Notes under the pieces: generated by a model
The model's input: the letters and a program-made list of their open reading frames with translations, nothing else
What the model was told of the DNA's origin: nothing
Database searches by the model: none
DNA from: Psilocybe azurescens
Lineage: Eukaryota > Basidiomycota > Agaricomycetes > Agaricales > Agrocybaceae
Direction of reading: 5' to 3'
Assembly (NCBI GenBank): GCA_023853785.1
Contig: JAJIRX010000629.1
Span: 1-41,281 of the forward strand
DNA: 41,281 nt
Program-made: the position numbers and the translations under genes
Shown: positions 1 through 12,777 of the stretch, one piece after another
How the letters are laid out: every line of letters starts with the position of its first letter
Numbering within the stretch: the stretch's first letter is position 1

Positions 1-1319
1 AGAATTAATCGACGGAAACCTAAATATTTCAATCAACACGACTAGCACCGCTGCCTACAGTCGCCCGGAACAGCACAGGGCTTGCCCTGTTCTTAAACTG
101 TTTTGGAAGTCCCTTGCCTATTTTAGAAGTCAACGATGATGATCGACCTCTGTCAATCACGAAATACAACACAAACAAGTACCACCATCTTTCTTGTCTT
201 TCTTCCATAACCATCACTGGAAGAGGCGCCTCTTACGTGGATGTTATGTTTCGACTCTTCAATAACTTTCCTTTCATTTCGTTCTCTTTGATACACGGCT
301 ATATCAAGTCTGAGCATCAGATGATGGTGCATGCCTCATAGCCTCATAACTTCGGGATAACGGCATCCCATTTATACCTGTAAGCTAATCCTTCTGTGCT
401 ATTGATAGGCTGACGGTCGTGCTGCGCGAGTACCTTGCGTTTCCTTGATACGCCACTGCGGGCATAGTCATGTCAGTTGCAAGAAAGTAGACGAACTCCG
501 CTCCGTTGACTGCGCCATGATATTTATCTGGAGCTTCAGCTACAGTCCCTGACGTCTTTTTTATGGGGAGACCACTTAGCGCTCAATAATAGCGCTTTGG
601 CTGAGAACAGTACCTGCTACTTGCAGCATATAATCCAGAATGATACATGCTCGCTATTCGCTGATATCAACAGAAACGCGCATTAGGACTTGTGGCGCAT
701 GGGCTGTCTTGAAAAATTTCACCACTATCATCACTGATATCTCTCATCTATAAACCTTCAAAACCAACTCCGAGATCATTCCACCTCGTGTTTGTGAGGT
801 TTTAATTTGCTTTGACATCACCTCTTTGTCTTGCGTCTCAACTAATTCTTGTAGAGATAGCTCGTCTGACTGAAATATTCTCGGCGGATTTTACATATCC
901 GTCTAAGATACAGTTCACCCCCAAGCTGCTAGAGTTTACTTTTTTCTTATTGGTAGAGGAACATCTATCATTCGAGATTTCATTTTCTTAGCATATCATC
1001 AGGACTAATTCTAACTGTCGTCGCTCTAGATGTGACAGCTTGCAGCGTCGGGCTAGCTGAGTATATAATCTACCGAGTAAAACGATGGCCTGGTGATACA
1101 AGCTGTCGTATCTTTCTGTGCATAACACTGATTGACAGGCCAACGAATACTCTATCAAATAATTTTAGAACCGCCACTGCACAATTACTTATTACGCAAC
1201 GCTCCCCCTGAATTAAAAAGACACCGACGAGGCTAACGTACAATAGACACCTGTAAACCGCTGAAGATAAAGCAGTTCAAACTGGGACGCCTCAGCCAGG
1301 CTGTGTGCATTTGGTGTGC
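1..1319. other. No gene recognised
   Basis: Only short, compositionally unremarkable open frames are present and none resembles a known protein. The stretch probably holds the upstream region of the PIP5-kinase gene, and possibly the end or promoter of a gene outside the window. I see no tRNA, repeat or clear promoter element. Confidence 0.4.
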
Positions 1320-4257
1320 ATGTCATTCTTCAATCTCTGTCTCGAGGCCAAGAATTGCCGTCGGCAACTAGGCACACGTGATGTAGCCGACACAGCCACT
1401 GATATCTTGGGAGCATTTTCGCAGAGAAACGGTTGCTTGCTCTACAATTCCAACGATGGCCAGTGTGCTGCCATATTCAATCGTTCCCCGTCGCCACCCG
1501 CAGTGAGCAGGAACGATTCACATCGACAAAGCATTGCATCGACCTCCATATCATCATACAGAACTGCCCCTCTCCTGTCTGGCTCCCACTCGTCTCTGGC
1601 CAACTCTTCGCACTCGTCTGTGCACACCATTAATGCCAACGGCAACCACAAGGACAACACGAACATCATGCGTGATACCAACAACATTATAAATCCAATA
1701 TATGCACTTGGGGGCTCACAGGAGATGCATATCGTCAAAGTGACCAACGACAGAGTTGAGATCGAGTCGGGCCCCGTACCAGAGTCGTACTTGGAAAAAG
1801 TCGGAAGGGCAGTCTTCCGTACGGTCAAGTCAGACTCGGAACATGCTGGTTCGCCGCTTCCGCCGCTGCCTTGTCCGCCGGTCAGCGTAGAACAAAGGGA
1901 AGAGGAGTCGGACACAAAGCCATCTTCCCGCATGTTGGGCCCCCCTTTGGCTGTCCAACAGAACGGCTTTGCCACCCAGCCGCAGCAACAGCAGCATCCA
2001 GAGAGCACCGAGGCCTCGTCGTCGTTACACTTGGTCCCCGCGCCGCAGGACACTTTGCAACGGTCGTCAACCGACACCAGAGCATCGTACAACGGCCTTC
2101 GCACCATCGTCACCTCGCCGTCACCGCAGCAATCACTCAATGCCAACGCCGAGGCGTCTTCCTCGACCCCATCCCCGTCGCGGGCGAACGGCCACCTCTC
2201 AGTCGACGGGTATCTGCAGCCCCACTGCTGACAGCCACGCAGCGGCCCGCCCGGCGGAACACCACGGGGTCTACGCCTTTAATATCCAAGCGCGGGTCCG
2301 TCGCAGGCGGGGCTGCGCACGGAAAAGGCTCCTCGCAGCCATTTGCGTCGGTGGACGACAACGCGGTGCTAGGTGAGGGTGGGCTGGAGCTCGCGTCGGA
2401 TATCGAGATCCACGCGGAGAGGATTCGCCGAGAGAGGATGTCGAAGCGGGCAAAGCAGCAACAGGAGGCGGAAGCCGCGCTGACGAGGGCGGAGTCCTCT
2501 GGCATGGCTGCGGCCCAAGGCCAGGATGCGCCTCTCGTCGGCAATCTCATCGGGGAGGACCATGTGAATTATGTGCTCATGTACAATATGCTGACAGGGG
2601 ATTAGGATTGGCGTACGTCATAAGATCTGCCTCCACGGGAGATTGTGCGCTTAGATTTATTTTCCAGGTGTCGCGATGTCAAGCGAAAATCAAGAGACCG
2701 CTGACGGATGAGGATTTCACGGGTCGACACAAGTTCTCATTTGATATGTAAGTGTTTTTTCTCCCTTACGGGCATTGCTTACTCTTTTGTTAGCGTCGGA
2801 AACGAACTGACACCATCCGCAAAATACGACTTCAAGTTCAAAGACTACGCTCCCTGGGTATTCCGCTACCTGCGCGAAGACATCTTCCACCTCGACCCCG
2901 CGGACTACCTCCTCTCGCTCACCGCCAAATACATCCTCTCCGAACTCGGCTCGCCCGGTAAATCCGGCTCCTTCTTCTACTTCTCGCGCGACTATCGGTT
3001 CATCATCAAGACCATCCGGCACTCGGAGCACAAGTTCCTGCTGAGCATACTGAAGCGGTACTATGCGCACGTGCAGGAGAACCCGCACACGCTGCTGAGC
3101 AGGTTTTATGGGCTCCATCGTGTGAAGCTGCCAAGGGGGAGGAAGATTCACTTTGTGATCATGAATAACCTGTTTCCGGCGCATAAGGATGTGCATGAGA
3201 CGTATGATTTGAAGGGAAGTACGGTGGGACGGGAGTATCCCGAGGAGAAGGCGGCGAAGAATCCGAGAGCGGTGCTCAAGGATCTGAACTGGATTAATAG
3301 AGGGAACATGCTCGAGCTGGGCCCGGAGAAGCGCGCGCTGTTGACCGAGCAGCTGAGAAGGGACGAGGAGTTTTTGAAGAGCATCCATGTGATGGATTAC
3401 AGTTTGTTGGTGGGGATACATAACATGCATAGAGGGAACAGGGAGAACGTGCGGAAGAATACGCTTAAAGTCTTTTCGGTGCGTACTTCTCCTTTCCTAG
3501 CGCAAACACACTCTATAATAATGTTTTTTTTCGTGCTATCATTCCCATTCCTACCGAAACAAATAGCCTGTCCTCCCAGAAACCCGGCGCAATAAGCTCT
3601 CGCAAGCAGGCAGCAAGTCGCCCGAAGCCATTGCGATGCGGCGCGCCATGCGCTCGTCTGACCCCAAGCGCCTCGGTAAGCACACCGTGCGCCTCCCAGA
3701 GGAAGACACAGGCGACCGCCAGCAGTTCGTTTTCTATCAAGACGAGGGCGGGTTGCGGGCGACGGATGATAATAACGAGCCAATGAATGTCATTTATTAT
3801 CTAGGCGTTATTGATATTCTGACCCCGTATACGCTGGTGAAGAAGTTGGAGCATTTCTGGAAGGGTCTGAAGTCGGATCGGGTGAGTTCTAGCTCTTGTC
3901 TCTTCCCTTTTTCTTTGCTATCTTTTTTTTTTTTCATTGGTTTCGCGGTTTTTATTTTTTTACTGATATGCGATTGTTTCTCTCCCTCAGCATAAAATCA
4001 GTCCAGTGCCCCCTGCAGAATACGGCAACCGGTTCTTCTCCTTCATGAAAGCTATCATGCGCGGTGGCGAGGGCGGAGAGAAGTTTAAGGAAAAAGGGAG
4101 AAAGAAGAATAATGACTTCTGTTTGCCAACTTCTAGCGCCCCACTGACTACCTTTCTGATTCCTTTCGATTCGTCCCCTCTGGATGTCATCGATATTTAT
4201 CCTGGTCTTCCTCCATCCCCCTCTCTTCCTCTCCGTCTATTTGCTAGCTCGATCTAG
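1320..4257 (+). CDS. MSS4: Phosphatidylinositol-4-phosphate 5-kinase (Mss4 type)
   Basis: The product would phosphorylate PI4P to PI(4,5)P2 at the plasma membrane, controlling actin and endocytosis. Exons: 1320-2612, 2668-2747, 2794-3478, 3567-3881, 3991-4257, about 880 residues. The first 400 residues are Ser/Pro/Gln-rich and unconserved. The kinase core starts near nt 2561 (NYVLMYNMLTG). It continues through GNELTPS, SPGKSGSFFYFSRDY, the nucleotide-binding DLKGSTVGRE, MDYSLLVGIH, and the activation-loop region IDILTPYTLVKKLEHFWK, whose Glu fits type I (PI4P) specificity. Two frame breaks lie in exon 1. One base is missing near 2208-2210 (GGG), and one is extra in GGGG at 2597-2600, directly before the conserved IRIG. 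They cancel, so exon 1 returns to register. I found no intron that explains either. The start is the first ATG in the open frame, and an upstream exon is possible. The gene converges on condensin subunit 1. Confidence 0.93.
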
Positions 4258-5978
4258 AGACCAGGGATCCCTCATCCGCCGACTCGATCCTCGTGTCCCG
4301 CATATACACCCTATATTGTGCCCCACGAACACCCACGCTCATTACCACTCCCTCTTATGCCCCCTTCAGCACTCCCAGAGTCGAGAATCGACTTCCGCGG
4401 CTGTGTGATTTTTAAAATTGCACGCCGCACATTTACATTTACAGGCGGATAGATCTACATGTAGAATCCGCAAATGCGTAGGCGACAGCTGTGCGCTCGA
4501 TGTGACGAGCATGCACCCTCTGTCTTACCCTGGTATTGATGCTGATGCTGGGGATTGTAAACTGTACACCATCTGTATCTGTTGGTTCTGTCCAGCCCGC
4601 CTTGCCTTGGACTTTTTCCCGTCGTGCCCCTACTGTGTCGATGGCCTTTACACTCGGCCCTGCCCTCGGCCCTCGACCGCTATCCGGTGGCCAGCCGCAC
4701 GCATACACTCGCAACCTTCCGACCCTATTCCCATTCCCGCCGTCTTCTTCCTTTTTTATACTTCACATTCCCACCCACCCCGTGTATATCTTCATACGCC
4801 CGGGACACACGCTCTTTCTTCTGTTTTTTTTTTGCGCATACTTACACGCTCCTTCCATCATCGTCATATTGCATTTTCGGGTTTCTGTCTTTTTCATCTA
4901 CCATACCCTTATACCAAACCAATCAGTTAATAGTACACTACACACCACACTATCATTAGGGCACCTGCGCATGCACGCGACACTCCTTTTTCCGCTTCAC
5001 GCTTTCATTTCATTCACGGCGTCTCTGTGCCAACCCCTTTCACCATCGATCTTTATATGCCTCCTCTACATACCATTCATCTTGGCGGACGATCCCCTTC
5101 TACCATCATCCTCAACACCAACACCAACGGCAATTCGGCACCGACGTCTTCCCTTGGGCTTCTGCCCTCCATAGATAATCTCCATTCCATCAACATCATC
5201 TACGTTCCCTTAAGGTCCCTTCCTCATCGAACATTCGTATTCCCTACCTTTTCTCTTGCCATTTTTTCATTCTCAATCTTCAATGTAAAAACACCGTCAC
5301 CTGTATTTCGTCCTGTGATGTCGCTGACCCCAAAGTTCTCGGAAAATTTCTTCTATTGCCCTTCTCCCTTTCCATTTTTGTTTGATTCGACTTCACTCTT
5401 CCTCTTTTTCCTCCATGCATCCAGTATATCCATTATCCAAGTATTTATAAACCTCTACAGCGCCCTTGGAAGCCTTAAAAGCTTTAATCTTTCTTTCTTT
5501 CTATTCCTACTTAAGTATCGATATCTGTCCGCGTCTTTCTTTAGCTCTCTGTATTATTCCATGGAATTTTTTGGATATCTTGTAAAAAAGAATTCGTTTA
5601 CCATTCGCAGTGGTGGAGACCTGTACCTTGAGGTGAATTCTACAGTGTGCGTATCTCGTGATATGGGCATAAGCACGTCAGAGTTCTGCAACTCGAGAGT
5701 GGACGAAGGAGCTGTCCACTGTACAAGGTTGTACAGCCCAACGCGTAGATATCCACAGCGCCCTCAGGTCGTGGTCTTACATACTTACGCGCATATACTC
5801 ATAGTTGACGTGCCTTTCACGTCGAGAGCTAGAGCGTGTAAATACACCAAGAACATTCCATTGATACATAGGATGGATTACTATTAAATACAGATGAAGA
5901 CAAATGGAATAGACAACGAGAACAATACGATAAGTATATTAATAATTGATTCAGAAACAGGCCCTGAGCGAATCGAGA
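4258..5978. other. Intergenic region between convergent genes, pyrimidine-rich
   Basis: The stretch lies between the stop codons of the PIP5-kinase gene and condensin. From about 4400 to 5500 the plus strand is strongly C/T-rich with many TTTC and CATC runs. This opens long but compositionally absurd frames (rich in Ser, Phe, Leu, Pro and His). I take it as 3' UTRs and spacer and see no supported gene. Confidence 0.5.
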
Positions 5979-8900
5979 TCAGTCGCTTTCGTACATATCA
6001 TCATCATGCACTGCAGCAGCTTTCTTCGTGCGTGCAGCTGTGACACCATAGAGGTCAGAAAAGTGGAGATCCTGTACACGCAAAAATGCTCACATTTCTT
6101 GGCTGCTCTTTTCTTGGCAGCAGCTTTCTTTCCCTCGACGCGTTTCTCCAAAGCCTGATCTTCTTGGCCTTGCGATTTATGTTCCTCTAGAATCTGCAAT
6201 AGAGTTTAGTAAGCAACCTTCAGGATTATACAGGGCTTAGCGTCACCTTCTCAAACTCATTCAATTCTGAGTCAGGTTTATCTTTCGATTTGTTTGCTCT
6301 AGCCTAATCTTACCGTATTAGTATTCGAACTGGAGGGCACAGCACTTGCATGCAAGATCTTACCTTGGCCAAGATCTCAGTAAATCGCTCGAATACGGTC
6401 GGTTCATGTAATTTATCGCGATAGAATTGCAGGCCCTCGATAAGTTTCTTGACCGAACGTTCAGATTTGAAGGGAAGGAGGGAAAGACAGTAGGCGATAT
6501 CGCGCCACTGTCGAGGTTCCTCTGTCAGTCTGAACCTCTGGCACAGCTTGTCGACGATGGTTTCTGCTTGTTTTTCCTGGATAAAAGGGAAAATGTGATT
6601 AAAAGGGTCGCTTCAAGCAAGTCAAAAATGAAATAAATCGAACCTTCTCGATGAAAGTAAAGATGAAGCGAAGAGTGCTTTGGAACGCCTCTTCCTCGAC
6701 TGCGTGTTCTCCCGTCGAAAGGTGACTAATAACTGCAGGGACGTAAGAACAATCACGAAAAGTAAAGCAAAGTAAGAAGACGACGAACCATCAGGCAAGT
6801 TATTGTAGATAGCATTCTCCTTCGTCGACAGCTCATTGAAGAAAAGCTTCGCCAAGTCAGAAATGCGTGGTTCAGGATCCTCCAAACATTTCGCCATCTC
6901 GCCCAGCTGACCCTTGACCTTGATCATGCCGTTGAGAATCAGATGGGTCAACACCATAAGCGTGTTCTTCTTCACGACAAAGTTCTTATCCGAAAGCCCC
7001 TTGTACAGCTCGTTGCTGTTTTCGTCGATGATATTGCTGAACGAAACGGCCACATCACCAAGGGCGATAACGATATTACTGCGAATGTTGGAGTCTTTTG
7101 ACGTTTCAAGGATTTTGAAGAGCAGACGATGATGTTGGTCGCAAAATTGAGAGCTCACACAGAGGAACTTGCTAAACGACAAAGTAGCAGCTGCCCGTAG
7201 GATTCGGTTCTACACGTCGGTTAGATGACATATTCCCCTGAATGGTATTAGGATATGACAAACCTTGAACTTGTGGGGACTACCGCATATATGCACGATC
7301 GCAGGGCCGTACATGGCCAAGAGAGACTCCGACCCGTACAAAAGTTCGGTTTCTCTGATGGCATGTATGCGCTCGCCAATTTCGTCTTCAGCATTTCCAG
7401 CAACCTGGTCCAGCTCTTCGCCATCTTTGTTCGTTCTTTGGTTTCCATTGGCAAGTTTCTCGGCTGCAAGTCAAAAGTTGGGAGCCCGTACCACCAACCG
7501 AATGGTATATCACACGTACCGGCCTGTTTTTCATCCTTCTGTCGTTTCCACTCCCTCTCGACCAACTCCAAAAGACAACGTGTTTGATAGCGACATGCCC
7601 AACGACGAAAAGGAGCTGGCTCAGCTCGAAAGCCTCACCGAGGTCCTTCTCCTGGTCATCCTGGGTAGCCTGCGTTGCTTCTTGCATACTGATATCAGCC
7701 GACCCCATAGTCATATCTCCAGGATGATCCTCGTTCATCACATCCGGGTCCTTCTCTGTCGGTTTCTCGCTCGCATCCTTCTCCTTTTGCGGGCGACTGA
7801 AAGCTCTGATAGTGAGCTTCTTGATAACGTCATTGCAGAAAACATCGGGGTGTTCGCCCAATGCGTAAACGGTGTTGATGACTTGTTCCGCCATGCCGAA
7901 CCACTCTTTTGTCCTTGAAGGGTGAAGGATAGCATTTTGGAGCTTGCGGAAGATAACATTGTCCATTTCTATCCTATGAGTTTTGTCCTCGAGAGAACCT
8001 AGAAAACAAAATTTAGCGTTGTTGTGGGTGAGTTCGGGGAAAATGAGCGCCCGCTGACCTTTCACTTTCTTTGCACTGCCATTCAGACGTTGCAGAGCGA
8101 CACACGTATAGCGTGCGAGAGTGGGATCCGTCTATTTCTCGTTAGAAAATGAACAAATCGAATGAAGTAAGATGTTGGCTCACCTTTCCAAGCGGTTCAA
8201 GGCCGACCTTCAGCATAACCTCGACCTTTTCGGTTAAAATGCTTTGGTCAGACAGTGCGAGCATGCCAATTATCATTATGGCTCCTCGTCGTTGAGGCTT
8301 TGGTAGATGTTTCTCTTTGCCTGAAGTAACATGTTGAGTTATCCGATATTCTGCTTGTATAGGGATTCGACTTACCATAAATTTGCCACAACTTTGCAAT
8401 AACATCGTGGTGAATGCGACCCGATTCCATCATAATGCGCATCATCTCCTCCAAACTGGTCAGCTCAGCTAACGTTGCTTCATACGTCAGTCTAAGGGAA
8501 TCCATATATATATCATGAGCAAATAAGCCAACAGGGACAGAAAGGACACTCACTCCACGAGGTTCTTCGTGATACGGTTGACTTGTTCTTTCGGCGGAAT
8601 ATCTGGTATGGGGTCAAAGTAGAGACTTTGGTAGGTCTCCAAAAGTCGCTGGCGGACTCCTTTGAGCTCCTTTCCATCCTCAGAGGTCGTATTATTATCC
8701 TTGGTCCAGATGAGATGCAGCATCTTCTTGATTCCTTCCTATTGGATTTTGACTTGGTAAGTGTACGCATATATTGACAATAAAGCAGGTTAACATACCT
8801 TTGCGCTCTCGAACTGGTATTCATGAGCAATGCGGAAGAAGTCCATGACCTCCAGCACTTCAGCTTTACTCGTCGACCCGAGGAGCTTGCACATCGGTTC

Positions 8901-10956
8901 CATCGCGCTTTCGACCTGATCGATGAAAGTCAACCCTTCAGTGTAATACTTTTTCTGCAACCTGAGCGTCGCAATTTCCTGCTCGTCGTATGTCGCAAGC
9001 ACTTCTTGTTCCTTGGACAAGGCTTCTATATCAATCTGTGACTTGCGCGGTTTAAGTTTCGATGCTTTCTTCTTCGATTTCGACTTTCTTGGTGTGGCAT
9101 TCTCATCGTCTTCGTCGACGGACATCTCGTCTTCTTCAGTGTCGCCCCCGGCTTCGTCATCTACGTCCATTATTGAATCGTCTGCGTCTTTCATTTTCTT
9201 GGACCTATGCGACATTAGCTACCACGAAAGATGACATCTGAAAGGGAAAGGCTCACTTTTTCGATTTCTTCTTGCCCTGCCCCTCTTCGTCGGACCCATT
9301 GTCTTCGTTGCCATCCTCATCGTCCTCGTCTTCTTCGCCATCGTCGTTTTCATCTTGCCCTTCCTCTTCGACGCCACTTGTGTTCACAGCCTTGCCCATA
9401 GCTCCTTCATACTTCTCGAGCTTATCAGTGACCTCTTTGTAATGCCCTTCCCAAAACTCCCGCTGGAGAGTCCCGCCATGCATCGTACCATACGGATGCG
9501 TCAGCAATAGCTGTCCCAGCAACGCGATAGCGGCTTTGCGCACAGACGCGATCTTGTCGTCCAGGGCCTCGACAGCTGCATTGGCGATCGCAAGCCGCTG
9601 TTTCGGGAATTTGATATTCTTGATCTGGGCGAGCTTTCCGAGGACAACGAAGACCCTCGTCCGAACGTATCCAGACACGTCGAGAAGGCGTTCTAATAGC
9701 AAGCCGAAGAGGTTGTTGATCTGCTTGTATGTCTGCTTTGCGTCGACATCTTGGTTGTCGTTGCCTGCGAGGTCGATAATGAGGAAGCCAAGAATTTCGA
9801 CAATGGCTTGTCGAATGGGATAGGACTAGTATAGTTAGTATATGAAACTACAATAAAGAAATATAAACGTACCTCAGAATCCAATTGACCCAGGAGCAGA
9901 CTGAGCTGCTTCAAGACAGGCCTAGGACACGCCTCTGCGTATTTAATCAAGAATCTTGCGAAAGCCCTGGGTCCTTTGGTTTCTTGACTTCCGAATGTTT
10001 TGCCAGCAATTTCACGGAGAACCTCATCTCCCAGCTGGGTGGAGGCGAATTCGTTTGAAAGGATGGTGAGACATTCGGCCAATGGTTCCGAGAGATGCTC
10101 GTAGAATTGGAGAAACTGCATGATGGTGATTTGAACGGCCATTGCTTGGCCATGATGCTTCACCGAGAGGCAGATGACTTTGAACACCGACATCTTGATT
10201 TCCTGGCTTTTCATGTAGACTTCGCTTTCTGTGACATAATATGCGGGGCGCGTGATACAGCTGCAAAAGAAGTGAATAAAAGGTGACGAGGAACGAGTCA
10301 CAACACACTTTATGAAGGTGTCCCTTTCGGCTGTGGTTGTCCAGATACGCTGTGTCTGGAGATTGCGGAGAATCTTGCTGATCAAGCTGAGAGTCGGTAT
10401 TATCTGATCTTTCCAAGTCCACACAGTGTCGGTCTTCTTGCTGGCTGCTGTGCGCGTAGCTGCCTTTCCACCTTTCCCTTTCCTCCCCTTCGCTGGCGGA
10501 CCCTCTACTTCTTCCGAGGCTTTGACCTTTTCCGCCGCGATGACGAACCAGTACAACAAAAACGCGTACATCTCCAGCGGCATCTTGTGGCCCATATATA
10601 CTTGCGGGTCTCCTGATTCCGTGTCGCGTTGTGTCGCCTCCAATTCCGCTTGAAGCGCTGACGATATCGAATCGAGCAACTTGCTCATGACGGGTCCCGG
10701 AACCGAATCTGAATGCTTCAAAAGATTTCGATAAGCATCGAAAATTTCTGCATCACGAATTGCATCGCTAGACTCTGCGATGGCCTCCACGGCAGCTACA
10801 AAACTTAGTGAGTCAAATACAACCAAGATGCCGTTGAGACACACCTTCCAGCAGTGTTTCTGGGTCCTGCGAGGAAAGATATTGATCATTCGGAATCTCG
10901 TAGGCGTCTATTTCCTGCAGAGACTGAAGCTCATCCTGCAGCTCGAAGGTGTTCAT
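5979..10956 (-). CDS. CND1: Condensin complex subunit 1 (Cnd1/Ycs4/CAP-D2)
   Basis: This is the HEAT-repeat, non-SMC condensin subunit that helps load condensin on mitotic chromosomes in the nucleus. I place ATG at 10956 and TGA at 5981-5979. The 16 introns are 10796-10844, 10261-10308, 9826-9872, 9205-9256, 8739-8798, 8492-8553, 8321-8375, 8132-8183, 7999-8058, 7464-7519, 7210-7263, 6733-6788, 6577-6643, 6304-6363, 6194-6246 and 6038-6093. The protein starts MNTFELQDELQSLQEID. It has an acidic stretch near 9270-9370 and a Lys-rich linker near 9020-9090. The Cnd1 core includes LLYGSESLLAMYGP, HICGSPHKFK and SKFLCVSSQFC. A Lys/Ala-rich tail ends HDDDMYESD. One base is missing near 7570-7576 (AAAA on plus). 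With it restored the exons total 4092 nt, or 1363 residues, close to human CAP-D2. The last intron is the least certain; reading through it gives a longer, less plausible tail. Confidence 0.95.
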
Positions 10957-11040
10957 TGTCGAGAGCCAGTGTTGGACTCAGCGGCGTTGAGGTTTTCCTC
11001 AAGTTGAAGCTCAATGATCAAAATCAACGCGTCGCGCGTG

Positions 11041-11048
11041 TCACGTGA
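11041..11048. promoter_or_regulatory. TCACGTGA palindrome in divergent promoter
   Basis: A perfect 8-base palindrome with a CACGTG core lies in the 238 bp between the divergent starts of condensin subunit 1 and the F-box gene. Such cores are bound by bHLH factors of the Cbf1 class in fungi. Function here is inferred from position only. Confidence 0.3.
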
Positions 11049-11194
11049 TGGTCTCCATTTATGGAAGAGACTCCGTGGTACCCACGACTTTAACTTGGAT
11101 TCTTACTACTCAGTACTCAGTAAGTAGACCTACCGAGACTTTTCAATTGCGGGCTTAAGCAGGTCCAGATTAAATTTTATATTCATATTCAACA

Positions 11195-12633
11195 ATGGTA
11201 AAATCAAAGTCGTCAAAATCCCGAAAGCGCATTCCAACAGAGGAAACGAAGGCAGCAAATAATCCGCATATTTTCCCGACCTTCGATCAACAAGATGAAC
11301 CATCTCCTTTTCTTTCTCTTCCTACGGATATTATGTACCTGATTATCACCTGCTATCTCGATTCCCAGGAGCTTAGATCCAGTCTGTGCGCACTATCGAT
11401 GGCATGTCGATATCTCAACGATCAGTGCCGACCCTATCTGTTCAGAACCATTGCGTTGAAAAGACGTGAACCCAACTTTCCGTTTGATAAATCACCGCGG
11501 ACGACGACGGTCGCCAAACGCTTCATATGTCTTCTTAAAAGCTCTCCTGATATCCATGACTTTATTTGTCACCTGGATATATACGAAACTGGACTTACCT
11601 TGTTCTATAGAGAAACTCTGTGGAAAAACGAGAAGGAAGACTTTATTTTGATTCTCAGGCGCAGCCTATACAGAATGCCAAATCTCCGCAATCTTCACAT
11701 CTCAATGAAAACACGCCCTTGGCAACGCCTCTCAACCCCTGTTCATAAAGCCGTTTGTTCAGCCTTATCCAACTCAACCCTCGAAAAAGTGACGCTGTGC
11801 TTCAGTACCGTTCCGAAAAACATTTTTGACTGCTTTCACTCAAACATATCATACCTGGATATTGAAGGTCGCCTTACCCCCGCAGATTCTACCATAAGCC
11901 TTGATGCAAGACAGCGCTTAGGAATCTTCCGCCCAAAATATTTAGTCGTCCGTGAACATGGCGCTTCCAGCGACATTGTTCCATCTGACTCGCATGTAAC
12001 TCCATACATGCAGCTGGATAGGCTCCAGTCATTAGAATGGCATGTTACTCGATTTGTGGGAATGGATATAGCTCTTTTGAGACAATCTTTCCTCATTTTT
12101 GCTACATATCTCAAAGTGATCAGTATATCAATTTCAGCAATGATGGATATAAGTGAGTGTTCCGACTGTCCTCATAGGTATTCTAATTTTCATCCATCTC
12201 CTGAATAGTACCTGATTCTCTCCATCTACACGCTACATGTTGCATGCTTGAAACATTGAAGTTGGCTTTAGGATTTGACCAGTATCCCAATAGGCGCATC
12301 CAAGGGCCAGAAATCATGCATTTTTGTTGGTCAATCGAAGTATTTGCATCCCTTCCTTCGACCATACGGGATATAGAATTTCGCATTGATGCACGTCCTG
12401 ATACGATAGAGGAGTTTCCGACGTTGCCATGGCATATACTCGACGACATCTTTCGTTTGGAAGAACGATATCCCCAACTGACCGCTTTTAGAATCGTAAT
12501 CTGCCGCACAACTGAGATCCGACGCCACAGCGTTTGGGACGGTAGCATAATATGTAATATGTTGAGAGAAAAACTGCCACATATTGCAAGAAGGAATGTT
12601 CTTGTTCTGGTTTCGGAAATCCGGGATTTCTAG
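11195..12633 (+). CDS. F-box protein, unknown substrate
   Basis: Exons 11195-12152 and 12209-12633 (56 nt GTGAGT...TAG intron) give an intact 460-residue protein. The N-terminus is basic (MVKSKSSKSRKR). Residues about 47-95 form an F-box (PFLSLPTDIMYLIITCYL, then CRYLNDQCRPYLFRTI), the part that would bind Skp1 in an SCF ubiquitin ligase. The rest is a divergent leucine-containing region (LRNLHISM, LEKVTLCF, LQSLEWHV, LETLKLALGF) resembling degenerate LRR-type substrate modules of mushroom F-box families. It is divergent from condensin and tail-to-tail with the next F-box gene. The substrate cannot be inferred. A+T content is higher than in PMA1 or RAD6. Confidence 0.8.
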
Positions 12634-12777
12634 GAGCTCTAAAGCAACGCAAAGACGACTGGTATGTCATACAATTTACTATTGCCAAATTGAACACTCT
12701 GTTTACCACCAGCTCAAAGGACGATTCATAGTAATACCAATTATCCGGAATCCATTCTTCCAAATGACCATGTAACA

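Noticed and set aside
502..515. CTCCGTTGACTGCG resembling the DNA of the STDYG signature
   Set aside because: Only about 13 bases match, flanks differ and no open frame surrounds it, so it is probably coincidence.
1442..2146. Long minus-strand frame opposite the MSS4 N-terminus
   Set aside because: It is the antisense of a Ser/Pro-rich coding exon, and the plus-strand frame connects to the kinase domain.
2210..2242. Mini-intron GTATCT...GCAG in MSS4
   Set aside because: At 33 nt it is shorter than any other intron here, and removing it does not correct the frame. A missing base fits better.
2564..2597. Intron GTGAAT...ACAG that would restore the MSS4 frame
   Set aside because: It would delete NYVLMYNMLT, which is conserved in PIP5-kinases. 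An extra G in GGGG is the simpler explanation.
5027..5887. 286-codon plus-strand open frame
   Set aside because: The composition simply reflects C/T-rich DNA downstream of MSS4. There is no domain, codon bias or splice context, so I treat it as chance.
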